64,000 nucleotides of DNA from CBDDBH01 sp965225625 (GCA_965225625.1 CBDDBH010000021.1:62001-126000), one strand, 5' to 3'; shown: positions 12,001 to 19,203, counted from the stretch's first letter. Numbers and translations are program-made. The notes: generated by a model from the letters alone, not told the origin.

Positions 12001-13052
12001 ACCGAAAGAAGGTTATCCATCTGTGATTTCAAGCTGCCAAAGGAGAAATCACATGCCGCTGTGTAACGACTGTTATTGCCCAGGCTCAGATTCGCAGCCG
12101 CAATATCAAAGGTATCGCGTAGATCAAATACGCGTTCCAGGCCCCTGGCAACGTCGGAAAACCAAGTTCTCGCGCATGGGGTCGGAGCGGGTGAACAATC
12201 GCCACTCGAGTCAAATCGGGAAAAGACCTGTATCGCAATTATTTCCGCATCTCTCGCCACGCCAAAGTTGGGTCCTGACTGATCATTACCCGCAGCCGAT
12301 CCTGCGACATGGGTGCCATGCGTACAGCCGGAAATGGTCGTTGCGCAGTTTGCACCGGATCCGACCGCCGTGGACTCGCTGACCCCGCCGGGACAGACAC
12401 TTGCGTAGGTGCTACCCGTAGAGGAAAAGCAGGCTTCCGACACCACTTTGGCTTGGCCTGTCGCGAAGTAGGGGTGCTGCGAATCTACGCCCGTATCCAA
12501 GATTGCTACGACATGGCCTTGACCTGCGAAACCCGCCGCCCAAGCATCAGGTGATCCAATGACGACATTACTACTGGCCATCTGCGGCGCCACGTGAATA
12601 TCCTCTCGGATGCTCACTACTTCATCCAGTCCCGCAAGAACTTCAACAGCTAAAGAGTCAACCTCCAACGTCACAAAATTAACGTATCTGAATTTGCCCA
12701 GAACGCTGACGTTGTGTCCTGTAAGTTCGTCTAAGACCCTGTTTTGCGAACGCGCGAGCGCCCGTCGCCAGTTTTGCATTGCCTGGCGGTCGCTAACTTG
12801 GGGTTTGTGCAGAGCATCCGTCTGCAAACCGACAACTATTCGAACCCTACCTTGGGTTGCCGCCTTGTCCAGCACCCGCAAGCGGTGCGTGGCCTCAATC
12901 TCCTGCGTTGCGAGCGAGGCTGCCGGTTTCGCATTCTGAGCGAACGCCAACCCACTCGACCCCCATATTGTCGTGAGCGCGACCAACAATACAGCTGGTA
13001 GAAAGCGGCCGATCACGGTCGTCGCCGATTGGCCCAGGCAGATTGGGGGCAA
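6003..13052 (-). CDS. Giant secreted subtilisin-like protease with 15 DUF11 repeats
   Basis: A 2349-residue peptidase S8 protein. A hydrophobic signal segment ends near AFAQ, followed by an inhibitor-I9-like propeptide. The catalytic triad is intact: D186 in ILDTGVD, H248 in GTHVAGS, S424 in NGTSMAAPH. From about residue 488 to 2327 there are 15 head-to-tail copies of a 123-residue DUF11/CARDB-like beta-sandwich, each starting ADLxVxKxDSxDPV and containing a conserved Cys pair (WSCSESAG..SCTR). The 22-residue tail is hydrophobic/acidic, with no LPXTG, PEP-CTERM or autotransporter barrel visible. The start shown is TTG; a GTG at 13016 directly before the signal helix is a good alternative. Likely exported or surface-stalked; the repeats would act as a long spacer. 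Confidence 0.9.
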   Translation of the reverse strand: MPPICLGQSATTVIGRFLPAVLLVALTTIWGSSGLAFAQNAKPAASLATQEIEATHRLRVLDKAATQGRVRIVVGLQTDALHKPQVSDRQAMQNWRRALARSQNRVLDELTGHNVSVLGKFRYVNFVTLEVDSLAVEVLAGLDEVVSIREDIHVAPQMASSNVVIGSPDAWAAGFAGQGHVVAILDTGVDSQHPYFATGQAKVVSEACFSSTGSTYASVCPGGVSESTAVGSGANCATTISGCTHGTHVAGSAAGNDQSGPNFGVARDAEIIAIQVFSRFDSSGDCSPAPTPCARTWFSDVARGLERVFDLRDTFDIAAANLSLGNNSRYTAACDFSFGSLKSQMDNLLSVGIATVVSSGNSQYTDGISAPACISTAISVGAVTDSDSVASFSNVSSNLDLLAPGVSIRSSVPGGGTANWNGTSMAAPHVTGAWAIMKQAKPDATVAEVLAALTNAGTLVDDNRSGATVTNMPRINVDLASQNIIGASADLSVSNLDSVDPVAAGATFDYTLSVTNAGPTSAANVVVTDTLPAEANFVSATGTGWSCSESAGTVSCTRSSLAVGAAPAITATVTAPAQGTSLSNTVGVSSNTADPNAVNNTATESTVVSALADLSMSKVDSVDPVEAGATFDYTLSVTNAGPSSAANVVVTDTLPAEVNFVSATGTGWSCSESAGTVSCTRSILAVGAAPVITATVTAPAHSTTLSNSVSVAADTADPNASDNTVTESTVVSALADLSVGKVDSLDPVAAGATFDYTLSVTNAGPSSAANVAVTDTLPAEVTFVSATGTGWSCSESAGTLSCTRSTLAVGAAPVITATVTAPAQGTSLSNTVTVAADTTDPNTSDNTATESTVVSALADLSMSKVDSVDPVEAGATFDYTLSVNNSGPSSASNIVVTDTLPAEVTFVSANGTGWSCSESAGTVSCTRSILAVGAAPVITATVIAPAQSTTLSNSVSVAADTTDPNTSDNTATESTVVRALADLSMSKVDSVDPVEAGATFDYTLSVNNSGPSSAANVVVTDTLPAEVTFVSATGTGWSCSESAGTVSCTRSILAVGAAPVITATVTAPAQGTSLSNTVTVAADTTDPNASDNTATESTVVSALADLSMSKVDSVDPVEAGATFDYTLSVTNAGPSSAGNVVVTDTLPAELTFVSATGTGWSCSESAGTVSCTRSILAVGAAPVITATVTAPAQSTTLSNSVSVAADTADPNASDNTVTESTVVSALADLSVGKVDSSDPVAAGATFDYTLSVTNAGPSSAANVAVTDTLPAEVTFVSATGTGWSCSESAGTVSCTRSTLAVGAAPVITATVTAPAQGTSLSNTVTVSSDTADPNASDNTATESTVVSALADLSVSKVDSLDPVAAGATFGYTLSVTNAGPSSAANVAVTDTLPAEVTFVSANGTGWSCSESAGTLSCTRSSLAVGAATVITATVTAPTQGTSLSNTVTVAADTADPNATDNTATESTVVSALADLSMIKVDSVDPVAASATFDYTLSVTNAGPSSAANVVVTDTLPAEVTFVSATGTGWSCSESAGTLSCTRSTLAVGAAPVITATVTAPAHSTTLSNSVSVAADTADPNASDNTATESTVVSALADLSVSKVDSLDPVSAGATFDYTLSVTNVGPSSAANVVVTDTLPAEVTFVSATGTGWSCSESAGTVSCTRSSLAVGAAPVITATVTAPVQSTTLSNSVSVAADTTDPNASDNTATESTVVSALADLAVTKVDSLDPVASGTTFDYTLSVTNAGPNSAANVVVIDTLPAEVTFVSATGTGWSCSESAGTLSCTRSSLAVGAAPVITATVTAPAQGTSLSNTVGVSSNIADPNAVNNTATESTVVSALADLAVTKVDSLDPVAAGTTFDYTLSVTNAGPSSAANVVVADTLPADVTFVSASGTGWSCSESAGTLSCTRSILAVGAAPVITATVTAPAQGTSLSNTVGVSSDTADPNAVNNTATESTVVSALADLAVTKVDSLDPVAAGTTFDYTLSVTNAGPSSAANVVVADTLPADVTFVSASGTGWSCSESAGTVSCTRSSLAVGAAPVITATVTAQGTSLSNTVTVAADTADPNASDNTATESTVVSALADLAVIKLDSLDPVAAGTTFDYTLSVTNAGPSSAANVVVADTLPAEVTFVSANGTGWSCSESAGTLSCTRSSLAVGAAPVITATVTAPTQGTTLSNTVTVAADTPDPNTTDNTATESTVVTVFADLMASTTDSIDPVAVGATFDYTLSVTNAGPSSAANVVVTDTLPADVTFVSATGMGWSCSESAGTLSCARDSLAPGAAPDITATVTAPMQDTTLLNTVSVAANTAEPNVADNTDAEVTRVGAGVSVPALIEIIKFLILDDD
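6070..11590 (-). repeat. Tandem 369-bp coding repeats (15 DUF11 units)
   Basis: The DNA of the protease gene repeats with a 369-bp period. Units are nearly identical at nucleotide level, for instance the recurring ACTACAACTCCAGCC and GTAGCGGTGATGAC blocks on the plus strand. One unit near 6900 lacks 6 bp (two residues, PA). The first and last units are the most divergent, and interior ones share mosaic combinations of variants, as expected from unequal crossing-over or gene conversion. Copy number may vary between strains and is vulnerable to short-read assembly collapse. Confidence 0.9.
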
Positions 13053-13230
13053 CGTGAAAAATACCGGAGACTCATTACATTACTCGTAGTTGTTGCGATC
13101 TCAGCGCCAATTATCCGTTTGTCGGCCGAGATTAATGTGTTTTAGTTCAACTTATGACCTTCCACTTCCAATTTGTGAGATGGCTAAGCGGGCATTAGCG
13201 AATTATGGAAAATCTAAACTGTCGCGGTTC

Positions 13231-14100
13231 TCAATCCGGCTGGTCCTCTACTATGTTGACCAGCGTGCCGACTCCAGTGACTTGTACCTCGACGCGGTCG
13301 CCCGCGCTCAATAACTCGGGTGGTTTGCGCGTGGAACCAATGCCTTCAGGAGATCCGGTAACGATGACATCTCCGGGTTCCAACCAGGTGAATTCAGAAA
13401 TGAAGGCCATCAGCTCTGCAAATCCGAAGATGAGATCGTCCAGGGCCATGTGTTGCATTTGTTTGCCGTTGACCGTGCATGTCAGCGTTACAGTGTCGAG
13501 GTCAACTGCATCCGACGTTGCCAGACACGGACCGAAACCGCCGCTACGATAGCCGTTCTTACCCGCGGTCATCTGGCTGGACGTGCGCTGGTAATTCCGA
13601 GAGGAGGCGTCATTAAACGCGCTATATCCAGCTACATAATCCATGGCATCGGCAACCGCAACGTTTCTTCCGCGCTTGCCGATGATCAAAGCGATCTCGC
13701 CCTCGAAGTCGAATCTTTCCTCCAATTTCGGCTTCTCCAGCGCCTGCCCCGACGCAGTCAGGCAGGCGGCGCTACGCATGAACAAAATCGGCTTCGCCGG
13801 TACTTTGTCCATTTTCATGAGTTCTTTGACTTCATTGAAATGAGAATAAGTATTCATCCCGGCGCACCAAATCGTGCCTGGATTGGGAATCGGTGGCAGC
13901 AGGGTCACATCCTGTAAAGACAAAGCAGCTGCGTTGGTATTTGCGACAGCTGCGGCTTCATCAACGCCATTGCCGGCCAGTAGTGATTTCAAATCCGCAT
14001 AGCGCGCTCCCAGGTAAGGTGACAAATCAAGAATTTTTTCATTACTGCCCAACACGCCGTACGAGTTTTTACCGTTGCACACAAAACTGACAAATTTCAT
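13231..14100 (-). CDS. Fumarylacetoacetate hydrolase (FAH) family protein
   Basis: A 289-residue FAH-fold enzyme. The metal-binding acidic residues are in FDFEGEIALIIGKRG, and GYSAFNDASSRNYQ and GSPEGIGSTRKPP supply the downstream family blocks. Members hydrolyse C-C bonds of 2,4-diketo acids, or decarboxylate or tautomerise oxo-acids, typically at the end of aromatic catabolism. The first ~70 residues are the usual short N-terminal domain. A strong GGGAGGTGGAG ribosome site precedes the ATG. It is the first of three FAH paralogues in the window (others at 47.5-48.5 and 57.6-58.6 kb) and is not next to the catabolic cluster, so its substrate is open. Confidence 0.85.
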   Translation of the reverse strand: MKFVSFVCNGKNSYGVLGSNEKILDLSPYLGARYADLKSLLAGNGVDEAAAVANTNAAALSLQDVTLLPPIPNPGTIWCAGMNTYSHFNEVKELMKMDKVPAKPILFMRSAACLTASGQALEKPKLEERFDFEGEIALIIGKRGRNVAVADAMDYVAGYSAFNDASSRNYQRTSSQMTAGKNGYRSGGFGPCLATSDAVDLDTVTLTCTVNGKQMQHMALDDLIFGFAELMAFISEFTWLEPGDVIVTGSPEGIGSTRKPPELLSAGDRVEVQVTGVGTLVNIVEDQPD

Positions 14101-14215
14101 TGCTCCACCTCCCAGCTATTTACGTCTGGTATTGATCGTACTCGCCGACTTCGCTCTTGCGTGGAATGCAACACGTATTAACGAGTCGCACAAAAAGCTA
14201 ATTGCTCTCCTGGAT

Positions 14216-14506
14216 TCACTGGTATACGACGTAGGCGCCGGTGCCAATCACAATCAGGATAACGACAAGCGCAAACACGATGAGTCTGCCGGTGCGGTTC
14301 AAGCGTGAAGGCGGGCCCGGTCGCCAGCCCGGGGTGACGATTTCGTAATAAAAACAGGCAATGTAAATCGCGGCTCCACCGACAAGCAAAACTTTTCCCA
14401 CCAGGACCGGTACCATCGGCAGCAAGACTGCCAGACCTATCCCAGCAACGGCCATTATCAGAGGTACTTCCAGGAGATAACCAACCTGGTGGTGCTGTGA
14501 CGACAT
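14216..14506 (-). CDS. Small membrane protein, three predicted helices
   Basis: About 96 residues from the start chosen here (MSSQHHQVG). There are three hydrophobic stretches: two close together in the first half and one at the C terminus, separated by a basic loop containing PGWRPGPPSRLNRTGR. The open frame extends upstream to 14632, but GAGGGC sits about 9 nt before the ATG at 14506 and the upstream part has no hydrophobic or conserved look. No family recognised. It lies between the FAH gene and the broken dehydrogenase gene on the same strand. Confidence 0.5.
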   Translation of the reverse strand: MSSQHHQVGYLLEVPLIMAVAGIGLAVLLPMVPVLVGKVLLVGGAAIYIACFYYEIVTPGWRPGPPSRLNRTGRLIVFALVVILIVIGTGAYVVYQ

Positions 14507-14689
14507 CGATTTTGCCCTCGGCACACCGATGGATTCCGCCGTTCCTGTGTACACTTCCAATGTCACGGTAATTACCCGATCCTCTCGTAGTTCTTCATAC
14601 CGGTTGAATGCTCGTGCCAACACCCAGCGCATCTAAGCGTCGCTGCAACGTGCGCGGCGCACCTGGGCGTGGACGCCATAATGTCGAGT

Positions 14690-15518
14690 TTATACGAACT
14701 TTAAGCCGGCAGCCGTCAGCCCGAGTGCGCGCAAAACACTACCTTTGATGGAACTGACCATGCCAGGACTGGAGACGCCAACAGCCGGTTCTTGTTTTAC
14801 GACGGTCAGTGTTGAACCGTCTTCGCCGCGGAACTCGAACTCACCGCGCAAAACGTTGCCTTGCCGACGATCAGCGATAATGCGGGCACGCGCAGCATCC
14901 AAACCAACGGTAACAAGGGGCGCAGGCGACCATGGCGTTGACGTTGCGGGGGAATTTGGCAGCGATCTCTCTCACAGATCCTTCAAATAACACAGTCTCA
15001 TCCGCATCGCTGTCGTCCTCAATATCGATTGATTGCGGAGGTTTGCGAAAAGTAATGCTTACCTCTTTCCAGTTGTCGCGGGTTTCAATGAGGTTATCAA
15101 CACCCACCACCGCGCCATGTGGGATAAATAGATTCGTTCCCGCCGCGCGCGCTATCCCGAGCATTCGTTCGGTAAATTCATCATCGGCAAACGCTGTGAC
15201 GGAGCAAGCCATATAGCTGGTCGCTCGCAATATTCGTTCGCCCATGGTCCGGGAAATATCCGGATGAGCCAGTTCCACCACAAGATCCAGATCGGCGATT
15301 CCATCCAGGAATGTGTCGATATCAGTTGTTGCCATTGACGTGGGTAACTCCGCTAACGGCCCGGCGGAACGATTAAAAATACGCGCGACGATTACCCCGG
15401 TATCGGCAAGTGATTGATGCAACGTCCTGCCGATATAGCCGTAGCCAACGATCCCGAGTTTGTATTTTTCGTTCACCGTAGAGATCCCCCATGTTTTGCC
15501 CAAAACGTGTTCCGACAT
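14690..15518 (-). pseudogene. Aspartate dehydrogenase-like (NadX type) gene with a single-base frameshift
   Basis: The 5' part encodes an N-terminal Rossmann fold (GIVGYGYIGRTL) followed by the aspartate dehydrogenase region IPHGAVVGVDNL...FRKPP. The reading then derails after FPRNVNAMVACA. Restoring frame by removing one C from the CCCC run (GGGG at 14917-14920 on the plus strand) continues as LVTVGLDAARARIIADRR through to the normal C terminus at 14690. The restored product is about 275 residues, the usual length. Intact enzymes convert L-aspartate to iminoaspartate, sometimes for NAD synthesis. A homopolymer change may be a real inactivation or a sequencing error. No nadA or nadC neighbour is present. 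Confidence 0.75.
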
Positions 15519-15561
15519 ATTGCTGGCCTAACCCGCATATTGCATGAAGGGCAGACAAACG

Positions 15562-15906
15562 CTCGTCGACTTTGGCTCCTGCGTCGTTCTACCTCGTCCA
15601 TCCGTGGACTCGTCGACTTTGGCTCCTGCGTCGTTCTACCTCGTCCATCCGTGGACTCGTCGACTTTGGCTCCTGCGTCGTTCTCGGCTCTGGCTACCTG
15701 CTTCGCTCTCGAGTTCCGTTCCGGACTCACTTCTACCTCCCCCATCCATGGGGTCGTACCTCGTCCATCCCTGGACTCGTCGACTTTGGCTCCTGCGTCG
15801 TTCTACCTCGTCCATCCCTGGACTCGTACCGCCTGCATCCGTGCAGGCGTGCCTGGTCTGCATTTCCGCCATCCCTGGCGGTCACGCTGCGCGAGCATCC
15901 AGGATC
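15562..15906. repeat. Array of short hairpins in a 47-nt direct repeat
   Basis: A 47-nt unit beginning CTCGTCGACTTTGGCTCC repeats at 15562, 15609 and 15656 (partial), and again at 15776. Each unit ends in a small palindrome of the form CCA-TCCN-TGG. The flanking copies are diverged: CCCATCCATGGG near 15740, CCTGCATCCGTGCAGG near 15833 and CCGCCATCCCTGGCGG near 15868. The loop (TCC plus one base) is kept while stem bases change in pairs. It lies in the intergenic space between the divergent nadX-like gene and the 16058 gene. Frames reading through it give low-complexity Arg/Ser peptides that I do not consider proteins. Confidence 0.8.
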
Positions 15907-16057
15907 CTTCATGAAATATGCGGGCTAATATCCCAATGGTCTCATTGGTATGTCGCCCACACTAACAGCAACCGATCCCAATCGAACACCTGAACCAAAT
16001 CCTCACATCGGATAGAATGCTTAATCCGTTGTTGATAACTACAAACGGTGAGCGGAA

Positions 16058-16561
16058 ATGGCGCATTTCAAGATTGTAGCGACGGTTCATAAGGTCAGTG
16101 ATCCCAAACCCTTAATTCCCGGCGAAAAACCGCACGTCATCATGCCTTGCCGATTTTACGAAGTGGGGGACAAGATCGTTTTTGAGGATCTACAGGTCAA
16201 CATGGCAGAGACGACAGGCGCTCTGTGTACATTCGTATTGACCTCACTGATGCCGGTTATCAGCGCAATGCAGCGTTCCGTGGAACCTATCCTCGACGAA
16301 AAAACGGGTGAACCCATCAGCGACTCGATGCAGAAAATAAAATGGTTTTCCTGCCCTGACGCTGAGCGGCCAGTGATCTTCAAGTTGGAGCGAATTGCGC
16401 TGCAAGGGAAAACCGGGTCGATGATCGCGGAGGAGATTGTGCAAAACAGCACGGATAAACGACTGCACATGCACCTGCCCAATCCAAATGACCAGGCTAG
16501 AGGTGTCGATAATAACGTCGGCGAAAAGCTGGATGACTATGGAAAGATCGAGAATCCTTAA
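16058..16561 (+). CDS. Conserved-looking hypothetical protein, 3' end overlapping a mobile element
   Basis: A 167-residue soluble protein without signal peptide or membrane helix. I do not recognise the family. It contains one FSCPDAERP motif and several acidic/basic patches, and the composition is that of a normal globular protein. The ATG is preceded by AACGGTGAGCGGA. Its TAA stop (16559-16561) lies inside the left terminal repeat of the inverted-repeat element at 16557-16706, so the last residues or the stop itself may have been altered by that insertion. Confidence 0.6.
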   Translation: MAHFKIVATVHKVSDPKPLIPGEKPHVIMPCRFYEVGDKIVFEDLQVNMAETTGALCTFVLTSLMPVISAMQRSVEPILDEKTGEPISDSMQKIKWFSCPDAERPVIFKLERIALQGKTGSMIAEEIVQNSTDKRLHMHLPNPNDQARGVDNNVGEKLDDYGKIENP

Positions 16562-16706
16562 CAGGCTGTTGAAAAAGTCTCAGGCGAGTGCAAGACAAGG
16601 CGAGATCGGACGAAAAAGCGCAGTGTACACGCCAGTCCATGAGCAATTTTCGTCCGATTTCAACGCGGTATTGTGCCGGCTGAGGGTTTTTCAACAACCT
16701 GTTAAG
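16557..16706. mobile_element. MITE-like 150-bp inverted-repeat element
   Basis: Terminal inverted repeats of 20 nt, beginning CTTAACAGGCTGTTGAAAAA on the left and matching the reverse complement of 16687-16706 with one mismatch. Inside, GATCGGACGAAAA and TTTTCGTCCGATTTC give a second inverted pair, so the whole unit could fold on itself. No transposase is encoded. The structure is that of a non-autonomous miniature element. Alternatively it functions as a bidirectional terminator, since both ends put a run of A/T next to a hairpin arm. Confidence 0.7.
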
Positions 16707-16754
16707 TCTTAAGTCCGTAACGCTAGGTCATAGCAAACAAAGGCACAGTAAGCA

Positions 16755-18050
16755 TCAGACGGATGCTGGTTCGGAAACCTCCGGGACGTCACTGCGGCGA
16801 TTTAACCAGCCCAACGCGATGACCGCCATAAAACCGACAACAGACATGCAAGTCAGGAATAGAAAATAGTTATGGTGTCCTTCAAGCCCTGGCGCGGCGT
16901 CCAGGATCCTGCCTGTAACCGGACCAAAGAATGCATCCGGCGTGTATCCGAGGAACGCGATAAACCCAACAGTGGTGCCTGTAAGGTGTTTCGGCACACG
17001 AGTTTCTTGGAGTAAAGCGTAATAAAGGCCGCGGAATGCGTAGACCGCCAGATAGCTGACCAGCAAATTTGCGAAGATGATGTTGGTCCAGGTGGCCGAG
17101 GGTATTGAAACGGAGAGTGTTCCGTAAATCCCAATCAGAATTAGGAACGAAAACGCGGTGGTTCTGGCTGAACTGACCCTATCGGCAATTAAACCGGCGA
17201 CGATGCATCCCACCGGTCTGAGATAGCCTGCAAATGCCGTGAAACGTGCCGCCTCAACCTCATCCATGCCGAGCACCTGCACGGCGTATAAAGAGTAGTT
17301 GTCCAGGCCCTTGTAACCGCAATACGCGCAAATGATGATGAGCGCGTGCGTCCAGGCAACGGGTCGTCGCATCACTTGCAACATCGCTTTGAACGGGCTC
17401 GTGCTCGCGTGAGTCCTTGGCGGCGCAATATTCGGAGTAGCCAGCCAGATGAGCCCGCCAGCCAGCAAGGTCGCTGTCGAATAAAAAATAATGACAGCGC
17501 GCAACCCGTCCCGCCGCGCTGCATCGGTCGCTAAATGGGCATCGCCGGGCATAAACCAACTCAAAAACATAACCGCTACAACCGCCATCGCCGCAGCAGC
17601 CACACCCCGACCGCCGTCGAGAATGCCGAACGCCAGGCCCTGCGATAGATCTCCACCCCACTCGCGCGTCGCACGGATCATTGCTGCCCAGAACAAAAAA
17701 ATGGTCGTTACGCCCCACCATCCAAAAACTATCGCGGCACCGACGAACGTCGGAATCGTTGCCAGATAAAAGCCGCCCGCAGAAGTTGCCAGCAGCGAAA
17801 ACGTCATCAAACCGCGCGGTGAATATCGATCTGCAATCGGACCGCCCAGGTAATAAGAGAACATCGCAAGAATGCCGTAAAAAGCAAATACATCCCCCAG
17901 CTGCGTATTGGAGAAATGGAATACCTCAAGGAATGTCGGGCGGAAATAGCGCGTCGTGTGAAATGGCAAACTGAAAATCATCTCCGCTGCAAATATCAGC
18001 GCGAAAATAAAACACAAACGGGATAGTCTGGGATTCATTAGTTGCAACAC
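16755..18050 (-). CDS. Major facilitator superfamily transporter
   Basis: A 431-residue protein with about twelve hydrophobic helices. The loop between helices 2 and 3 carries the MFS motif-A region GGPIADRYSPRG, and a similar sequence (AGLIADRVSSART) is present in the second half. The family drives solute movement across the inner membrane by proton or solute gradients. The overall pattern is closer to the YihN/nitrate-sulfonate-type carriers than to drug pumps, but the substrate cannot be assigned. It starts at MLQLMNPRL; a second ATG four codons later is possible. No operon partner is adjacent. Confidence 0.8.
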   Translation of the reverse strand: MLQLMNPRLSRLCFIFALIFAAEMIFSLPFHTTRYFRPTFLEVFHFSNTQLGDVFAFYGILAMFSYYLGGPIADRYSPRGLMTFSLLATSAGGFYLATIPTFVGAAIVFGWWGVTTIFLFWAAMIRATREWGGDLSQGLAFGILDGGRGVAAAAMAVVAVMFLSWFMPGDAHLATDAARRDGLRAVIIFYSTATLLAGGLIWLATPNIAPPRTHASTSPFKAMLQVMRRPVAWTHALIIICAYCGYKGLDNYSLYAVQVLGMDEVEAARFTAFAGYLRPVGCIVAGLIADRVSSARTTAFSFLILIGIYGTLSVSIPSATWTNIIFANLLVSYLAVYAFRGLYYALLQETRVPKHLTGTTVGFIAFLGYTPDAFFGPVTGRILDAAPGLEGHHNYFLFLTCMSVVGFMAVIALGWLNRRSDVPEVSEPASV

Positions 18051-18354
18051 GCAACGGCCAGCGTAATCTGTTTCATCATCACCCCCCTAATTCTGATTGC
18101 CGCTGATAGGACCATAACACCGCGCAATTGGCCGACCCAAGCGCGATTAACTCAATGCCCGAGCAGATCAATCATGTCGTAGATCCCCGACACGCTCCCA
18201 CAGCATTCCCACTTCCTACTTATATCGAGATGCCCACTACTGCGGATATTCTGCGACCGAGTTCACACGACTGACGCCACAATCAGGGCTCTGCACAGCT
18301 TTGGTCCGCGAATTGCTGGTTTATTTAGGTAGTGCAAATTGCGGGTGGTGAAAT

Positions 18355-18525
18355 ATGGAAGGACGAATACTTCAAAGTGCCGATATTGTTGCGGTTATTT
18401 TCATCCTCTGTGTGCTTGCCGGTTTTGTGGTGACATGGTTGTTCGTGGGATTGCTCTTCGCCGGAATTGGTCACCTCGTGTACTTGTGGCGAGAAGGATT
18501 CCATTCCCCAGTTTACGAGCACTGA
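18355..18525 (+). CDS. Small single- or double-span membrane protein (56 residues)
   Basis: An ATG-initiated frame of 56 codons, starting MEGRILQSAD. About 35 contiguous hydrophobic residues run through the middle and it ends in the polar tail HSPVYEH. The hydrophobic core, with flanking acidic N terminus and WREG loop, looks like a genuine small inner-membrane protein rather than random sequence. A purine-rich GGGTGG lies just upstream. No family recognised. The preceding stretch 18051-18354 shows no gene, terminator or repeat that I can support. Confidence 0.5.
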   Translation: MEGRILQSADIVAVIFILCVLAGFVVTWLFVGLLFAGIGHLVYLWREGFHSPVYEH

Positions 18526-18618
18526 ATAATTAGTCTGGGTGCTCAAGCGTTGGCGGATCTTAATAACTACGGCTCTAACGTCACCACGTGAACTTACCAT
18601 ATTTAGCAGTGTGGCAGG

Positions 18619-18966
18619 CTATCTGCAAGGGAATGCAGAAATAAACGCGTTGCCGATCAGACTACCTGATGACCTTTGCAGTTTCTCCGGGTGAGCCCTG
18701 AGGTACTTCACCGTTTCGCGGATGAGTTGAGTAGTAGTGATGCCAACGGGCACGCACCACAATGGCTGTGAGATGAGGCCGTCGGCTACCAGTGCGGCAT
18801 GTGAATCGGCAAGACCCATAACGTAGCCTGAACAAATATTGCGTTTCTCTCCGCGCGCCTGACATCGGTCCAGAATTTCGCTGCCCGTGAAAAAGCTATC
18901 GATGAGGTCACTTGCCGCGCCGTGACTCCACAGCACAAATACCGCGGTCAGCACTAATCGTTTCAT
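18619..18966 (-). CDS. Rap1a/Tai-family periplasmic protein
   Basis: A 115-residue protein with a signal peptide (cleavage near AAS). The remainder matches the Rap1a/Tai layout: FFTGSEILDRC, then CSGYVMGLADSH, WCVPVGITTTQL, a YLRAHPEKLQ helix and a terminal AFPCR. The four mature cysteines fit the family's two disulfides. Some members are immunity proteins against type VI secretion amidase effectors (Tai4/Rap1a); many are stand-alone periplasmic proteins. No Tae-type amidase gene is adjacent here, so an immunity role is not supported by context. Confidence 0.7.
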   Translation of the reverse strand: MKRLVLTAVFVLWSHGAASDLIDSFFTGSEILDRCQARGEKRNICSGYVMGLADSHAALVADGLISQPLWCVPVGITTTQLIRETVKYLRAHPEKLQRSSGSLIGNAFISAFPCR

Positions 18967-19114
18967 GGCTCACCTCCGTTGTTCACATCACTATAATGAT
19001 AGCTTCCCATTCTCAGGATGGGCGGTTGCAGACCGGATACGCAATCGCTTATCGAGCCGGTACAAAGGCAGTATCTGCACAAAGGCATGCGAATGTTGGA
19101 TTGTGCACTATACT

Positions 19115-19203
19115 AAAAGCATGATCTCGGGCTCCAAGCCTGGAGATCTCCCCAGCGGCCCGGTTTCGTCTCCCCCGATTTAGCCGGGCCGCTTCTTTTT
19201 TTC
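19115..19203 (+). ncRNA. Candidate C-rich-loop small RNA
   Basis: A -10-like TATACT at 19109-19114 is followed by a compact two-hairpin segment: stem GATCTC/GAGATC (19123-19148) with an inner GGCT/AGCC stem, a single-stranded TCTCCCC at 19147-19153, then the terminator hairpin whose loop exposes TCTCCCCC (19169-19176). Two copies of a C-rich, Shine-Dalgarno-complementary motif in unpaired regions are typical of regulatory RNAs such as the Xanthomonas sX13 type. No clear -35 box is seen. It sits alone in a gene-free 330-bp gap. It is a structural prediction, not a homology call. Confidence 0.4.
19154..19201 (+). terminator. Rho-independent terminator
   Basis: A perfect 10-bp GC-rich stem, AGCGGCCCGG paired with CCGGGCCGCT (19154-19163 and 19184-19193), is followed immediately by TCTTTTTTT. 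The 20-nt loop is unusually long and C-rich. It terminates plus-strand transcription although no plus-strand protein gene lies upstream, which supports a short non-coding transcript here. Confidence 0.8.

Noticed and set aside
13450..13917. 155-residue plus-strand ORF across the first FAH gene
   Set aside because: Antisense to an FAH frame with a strong ribosome site and intact motifs.
15562..15906. A CRISPR array
   Set aside because: The units abut directly or share the same inner sequence, there are no unique 30-40 nt spacers, and no cas genes are present.
18325..18600. 91-residue minus-strand ORF in the gap before the Rap1a gene
   Set aside because: Low-complexity His/Glu composition and no ribosome site; the plus strand of the same stretch holds a better small membrane frame.
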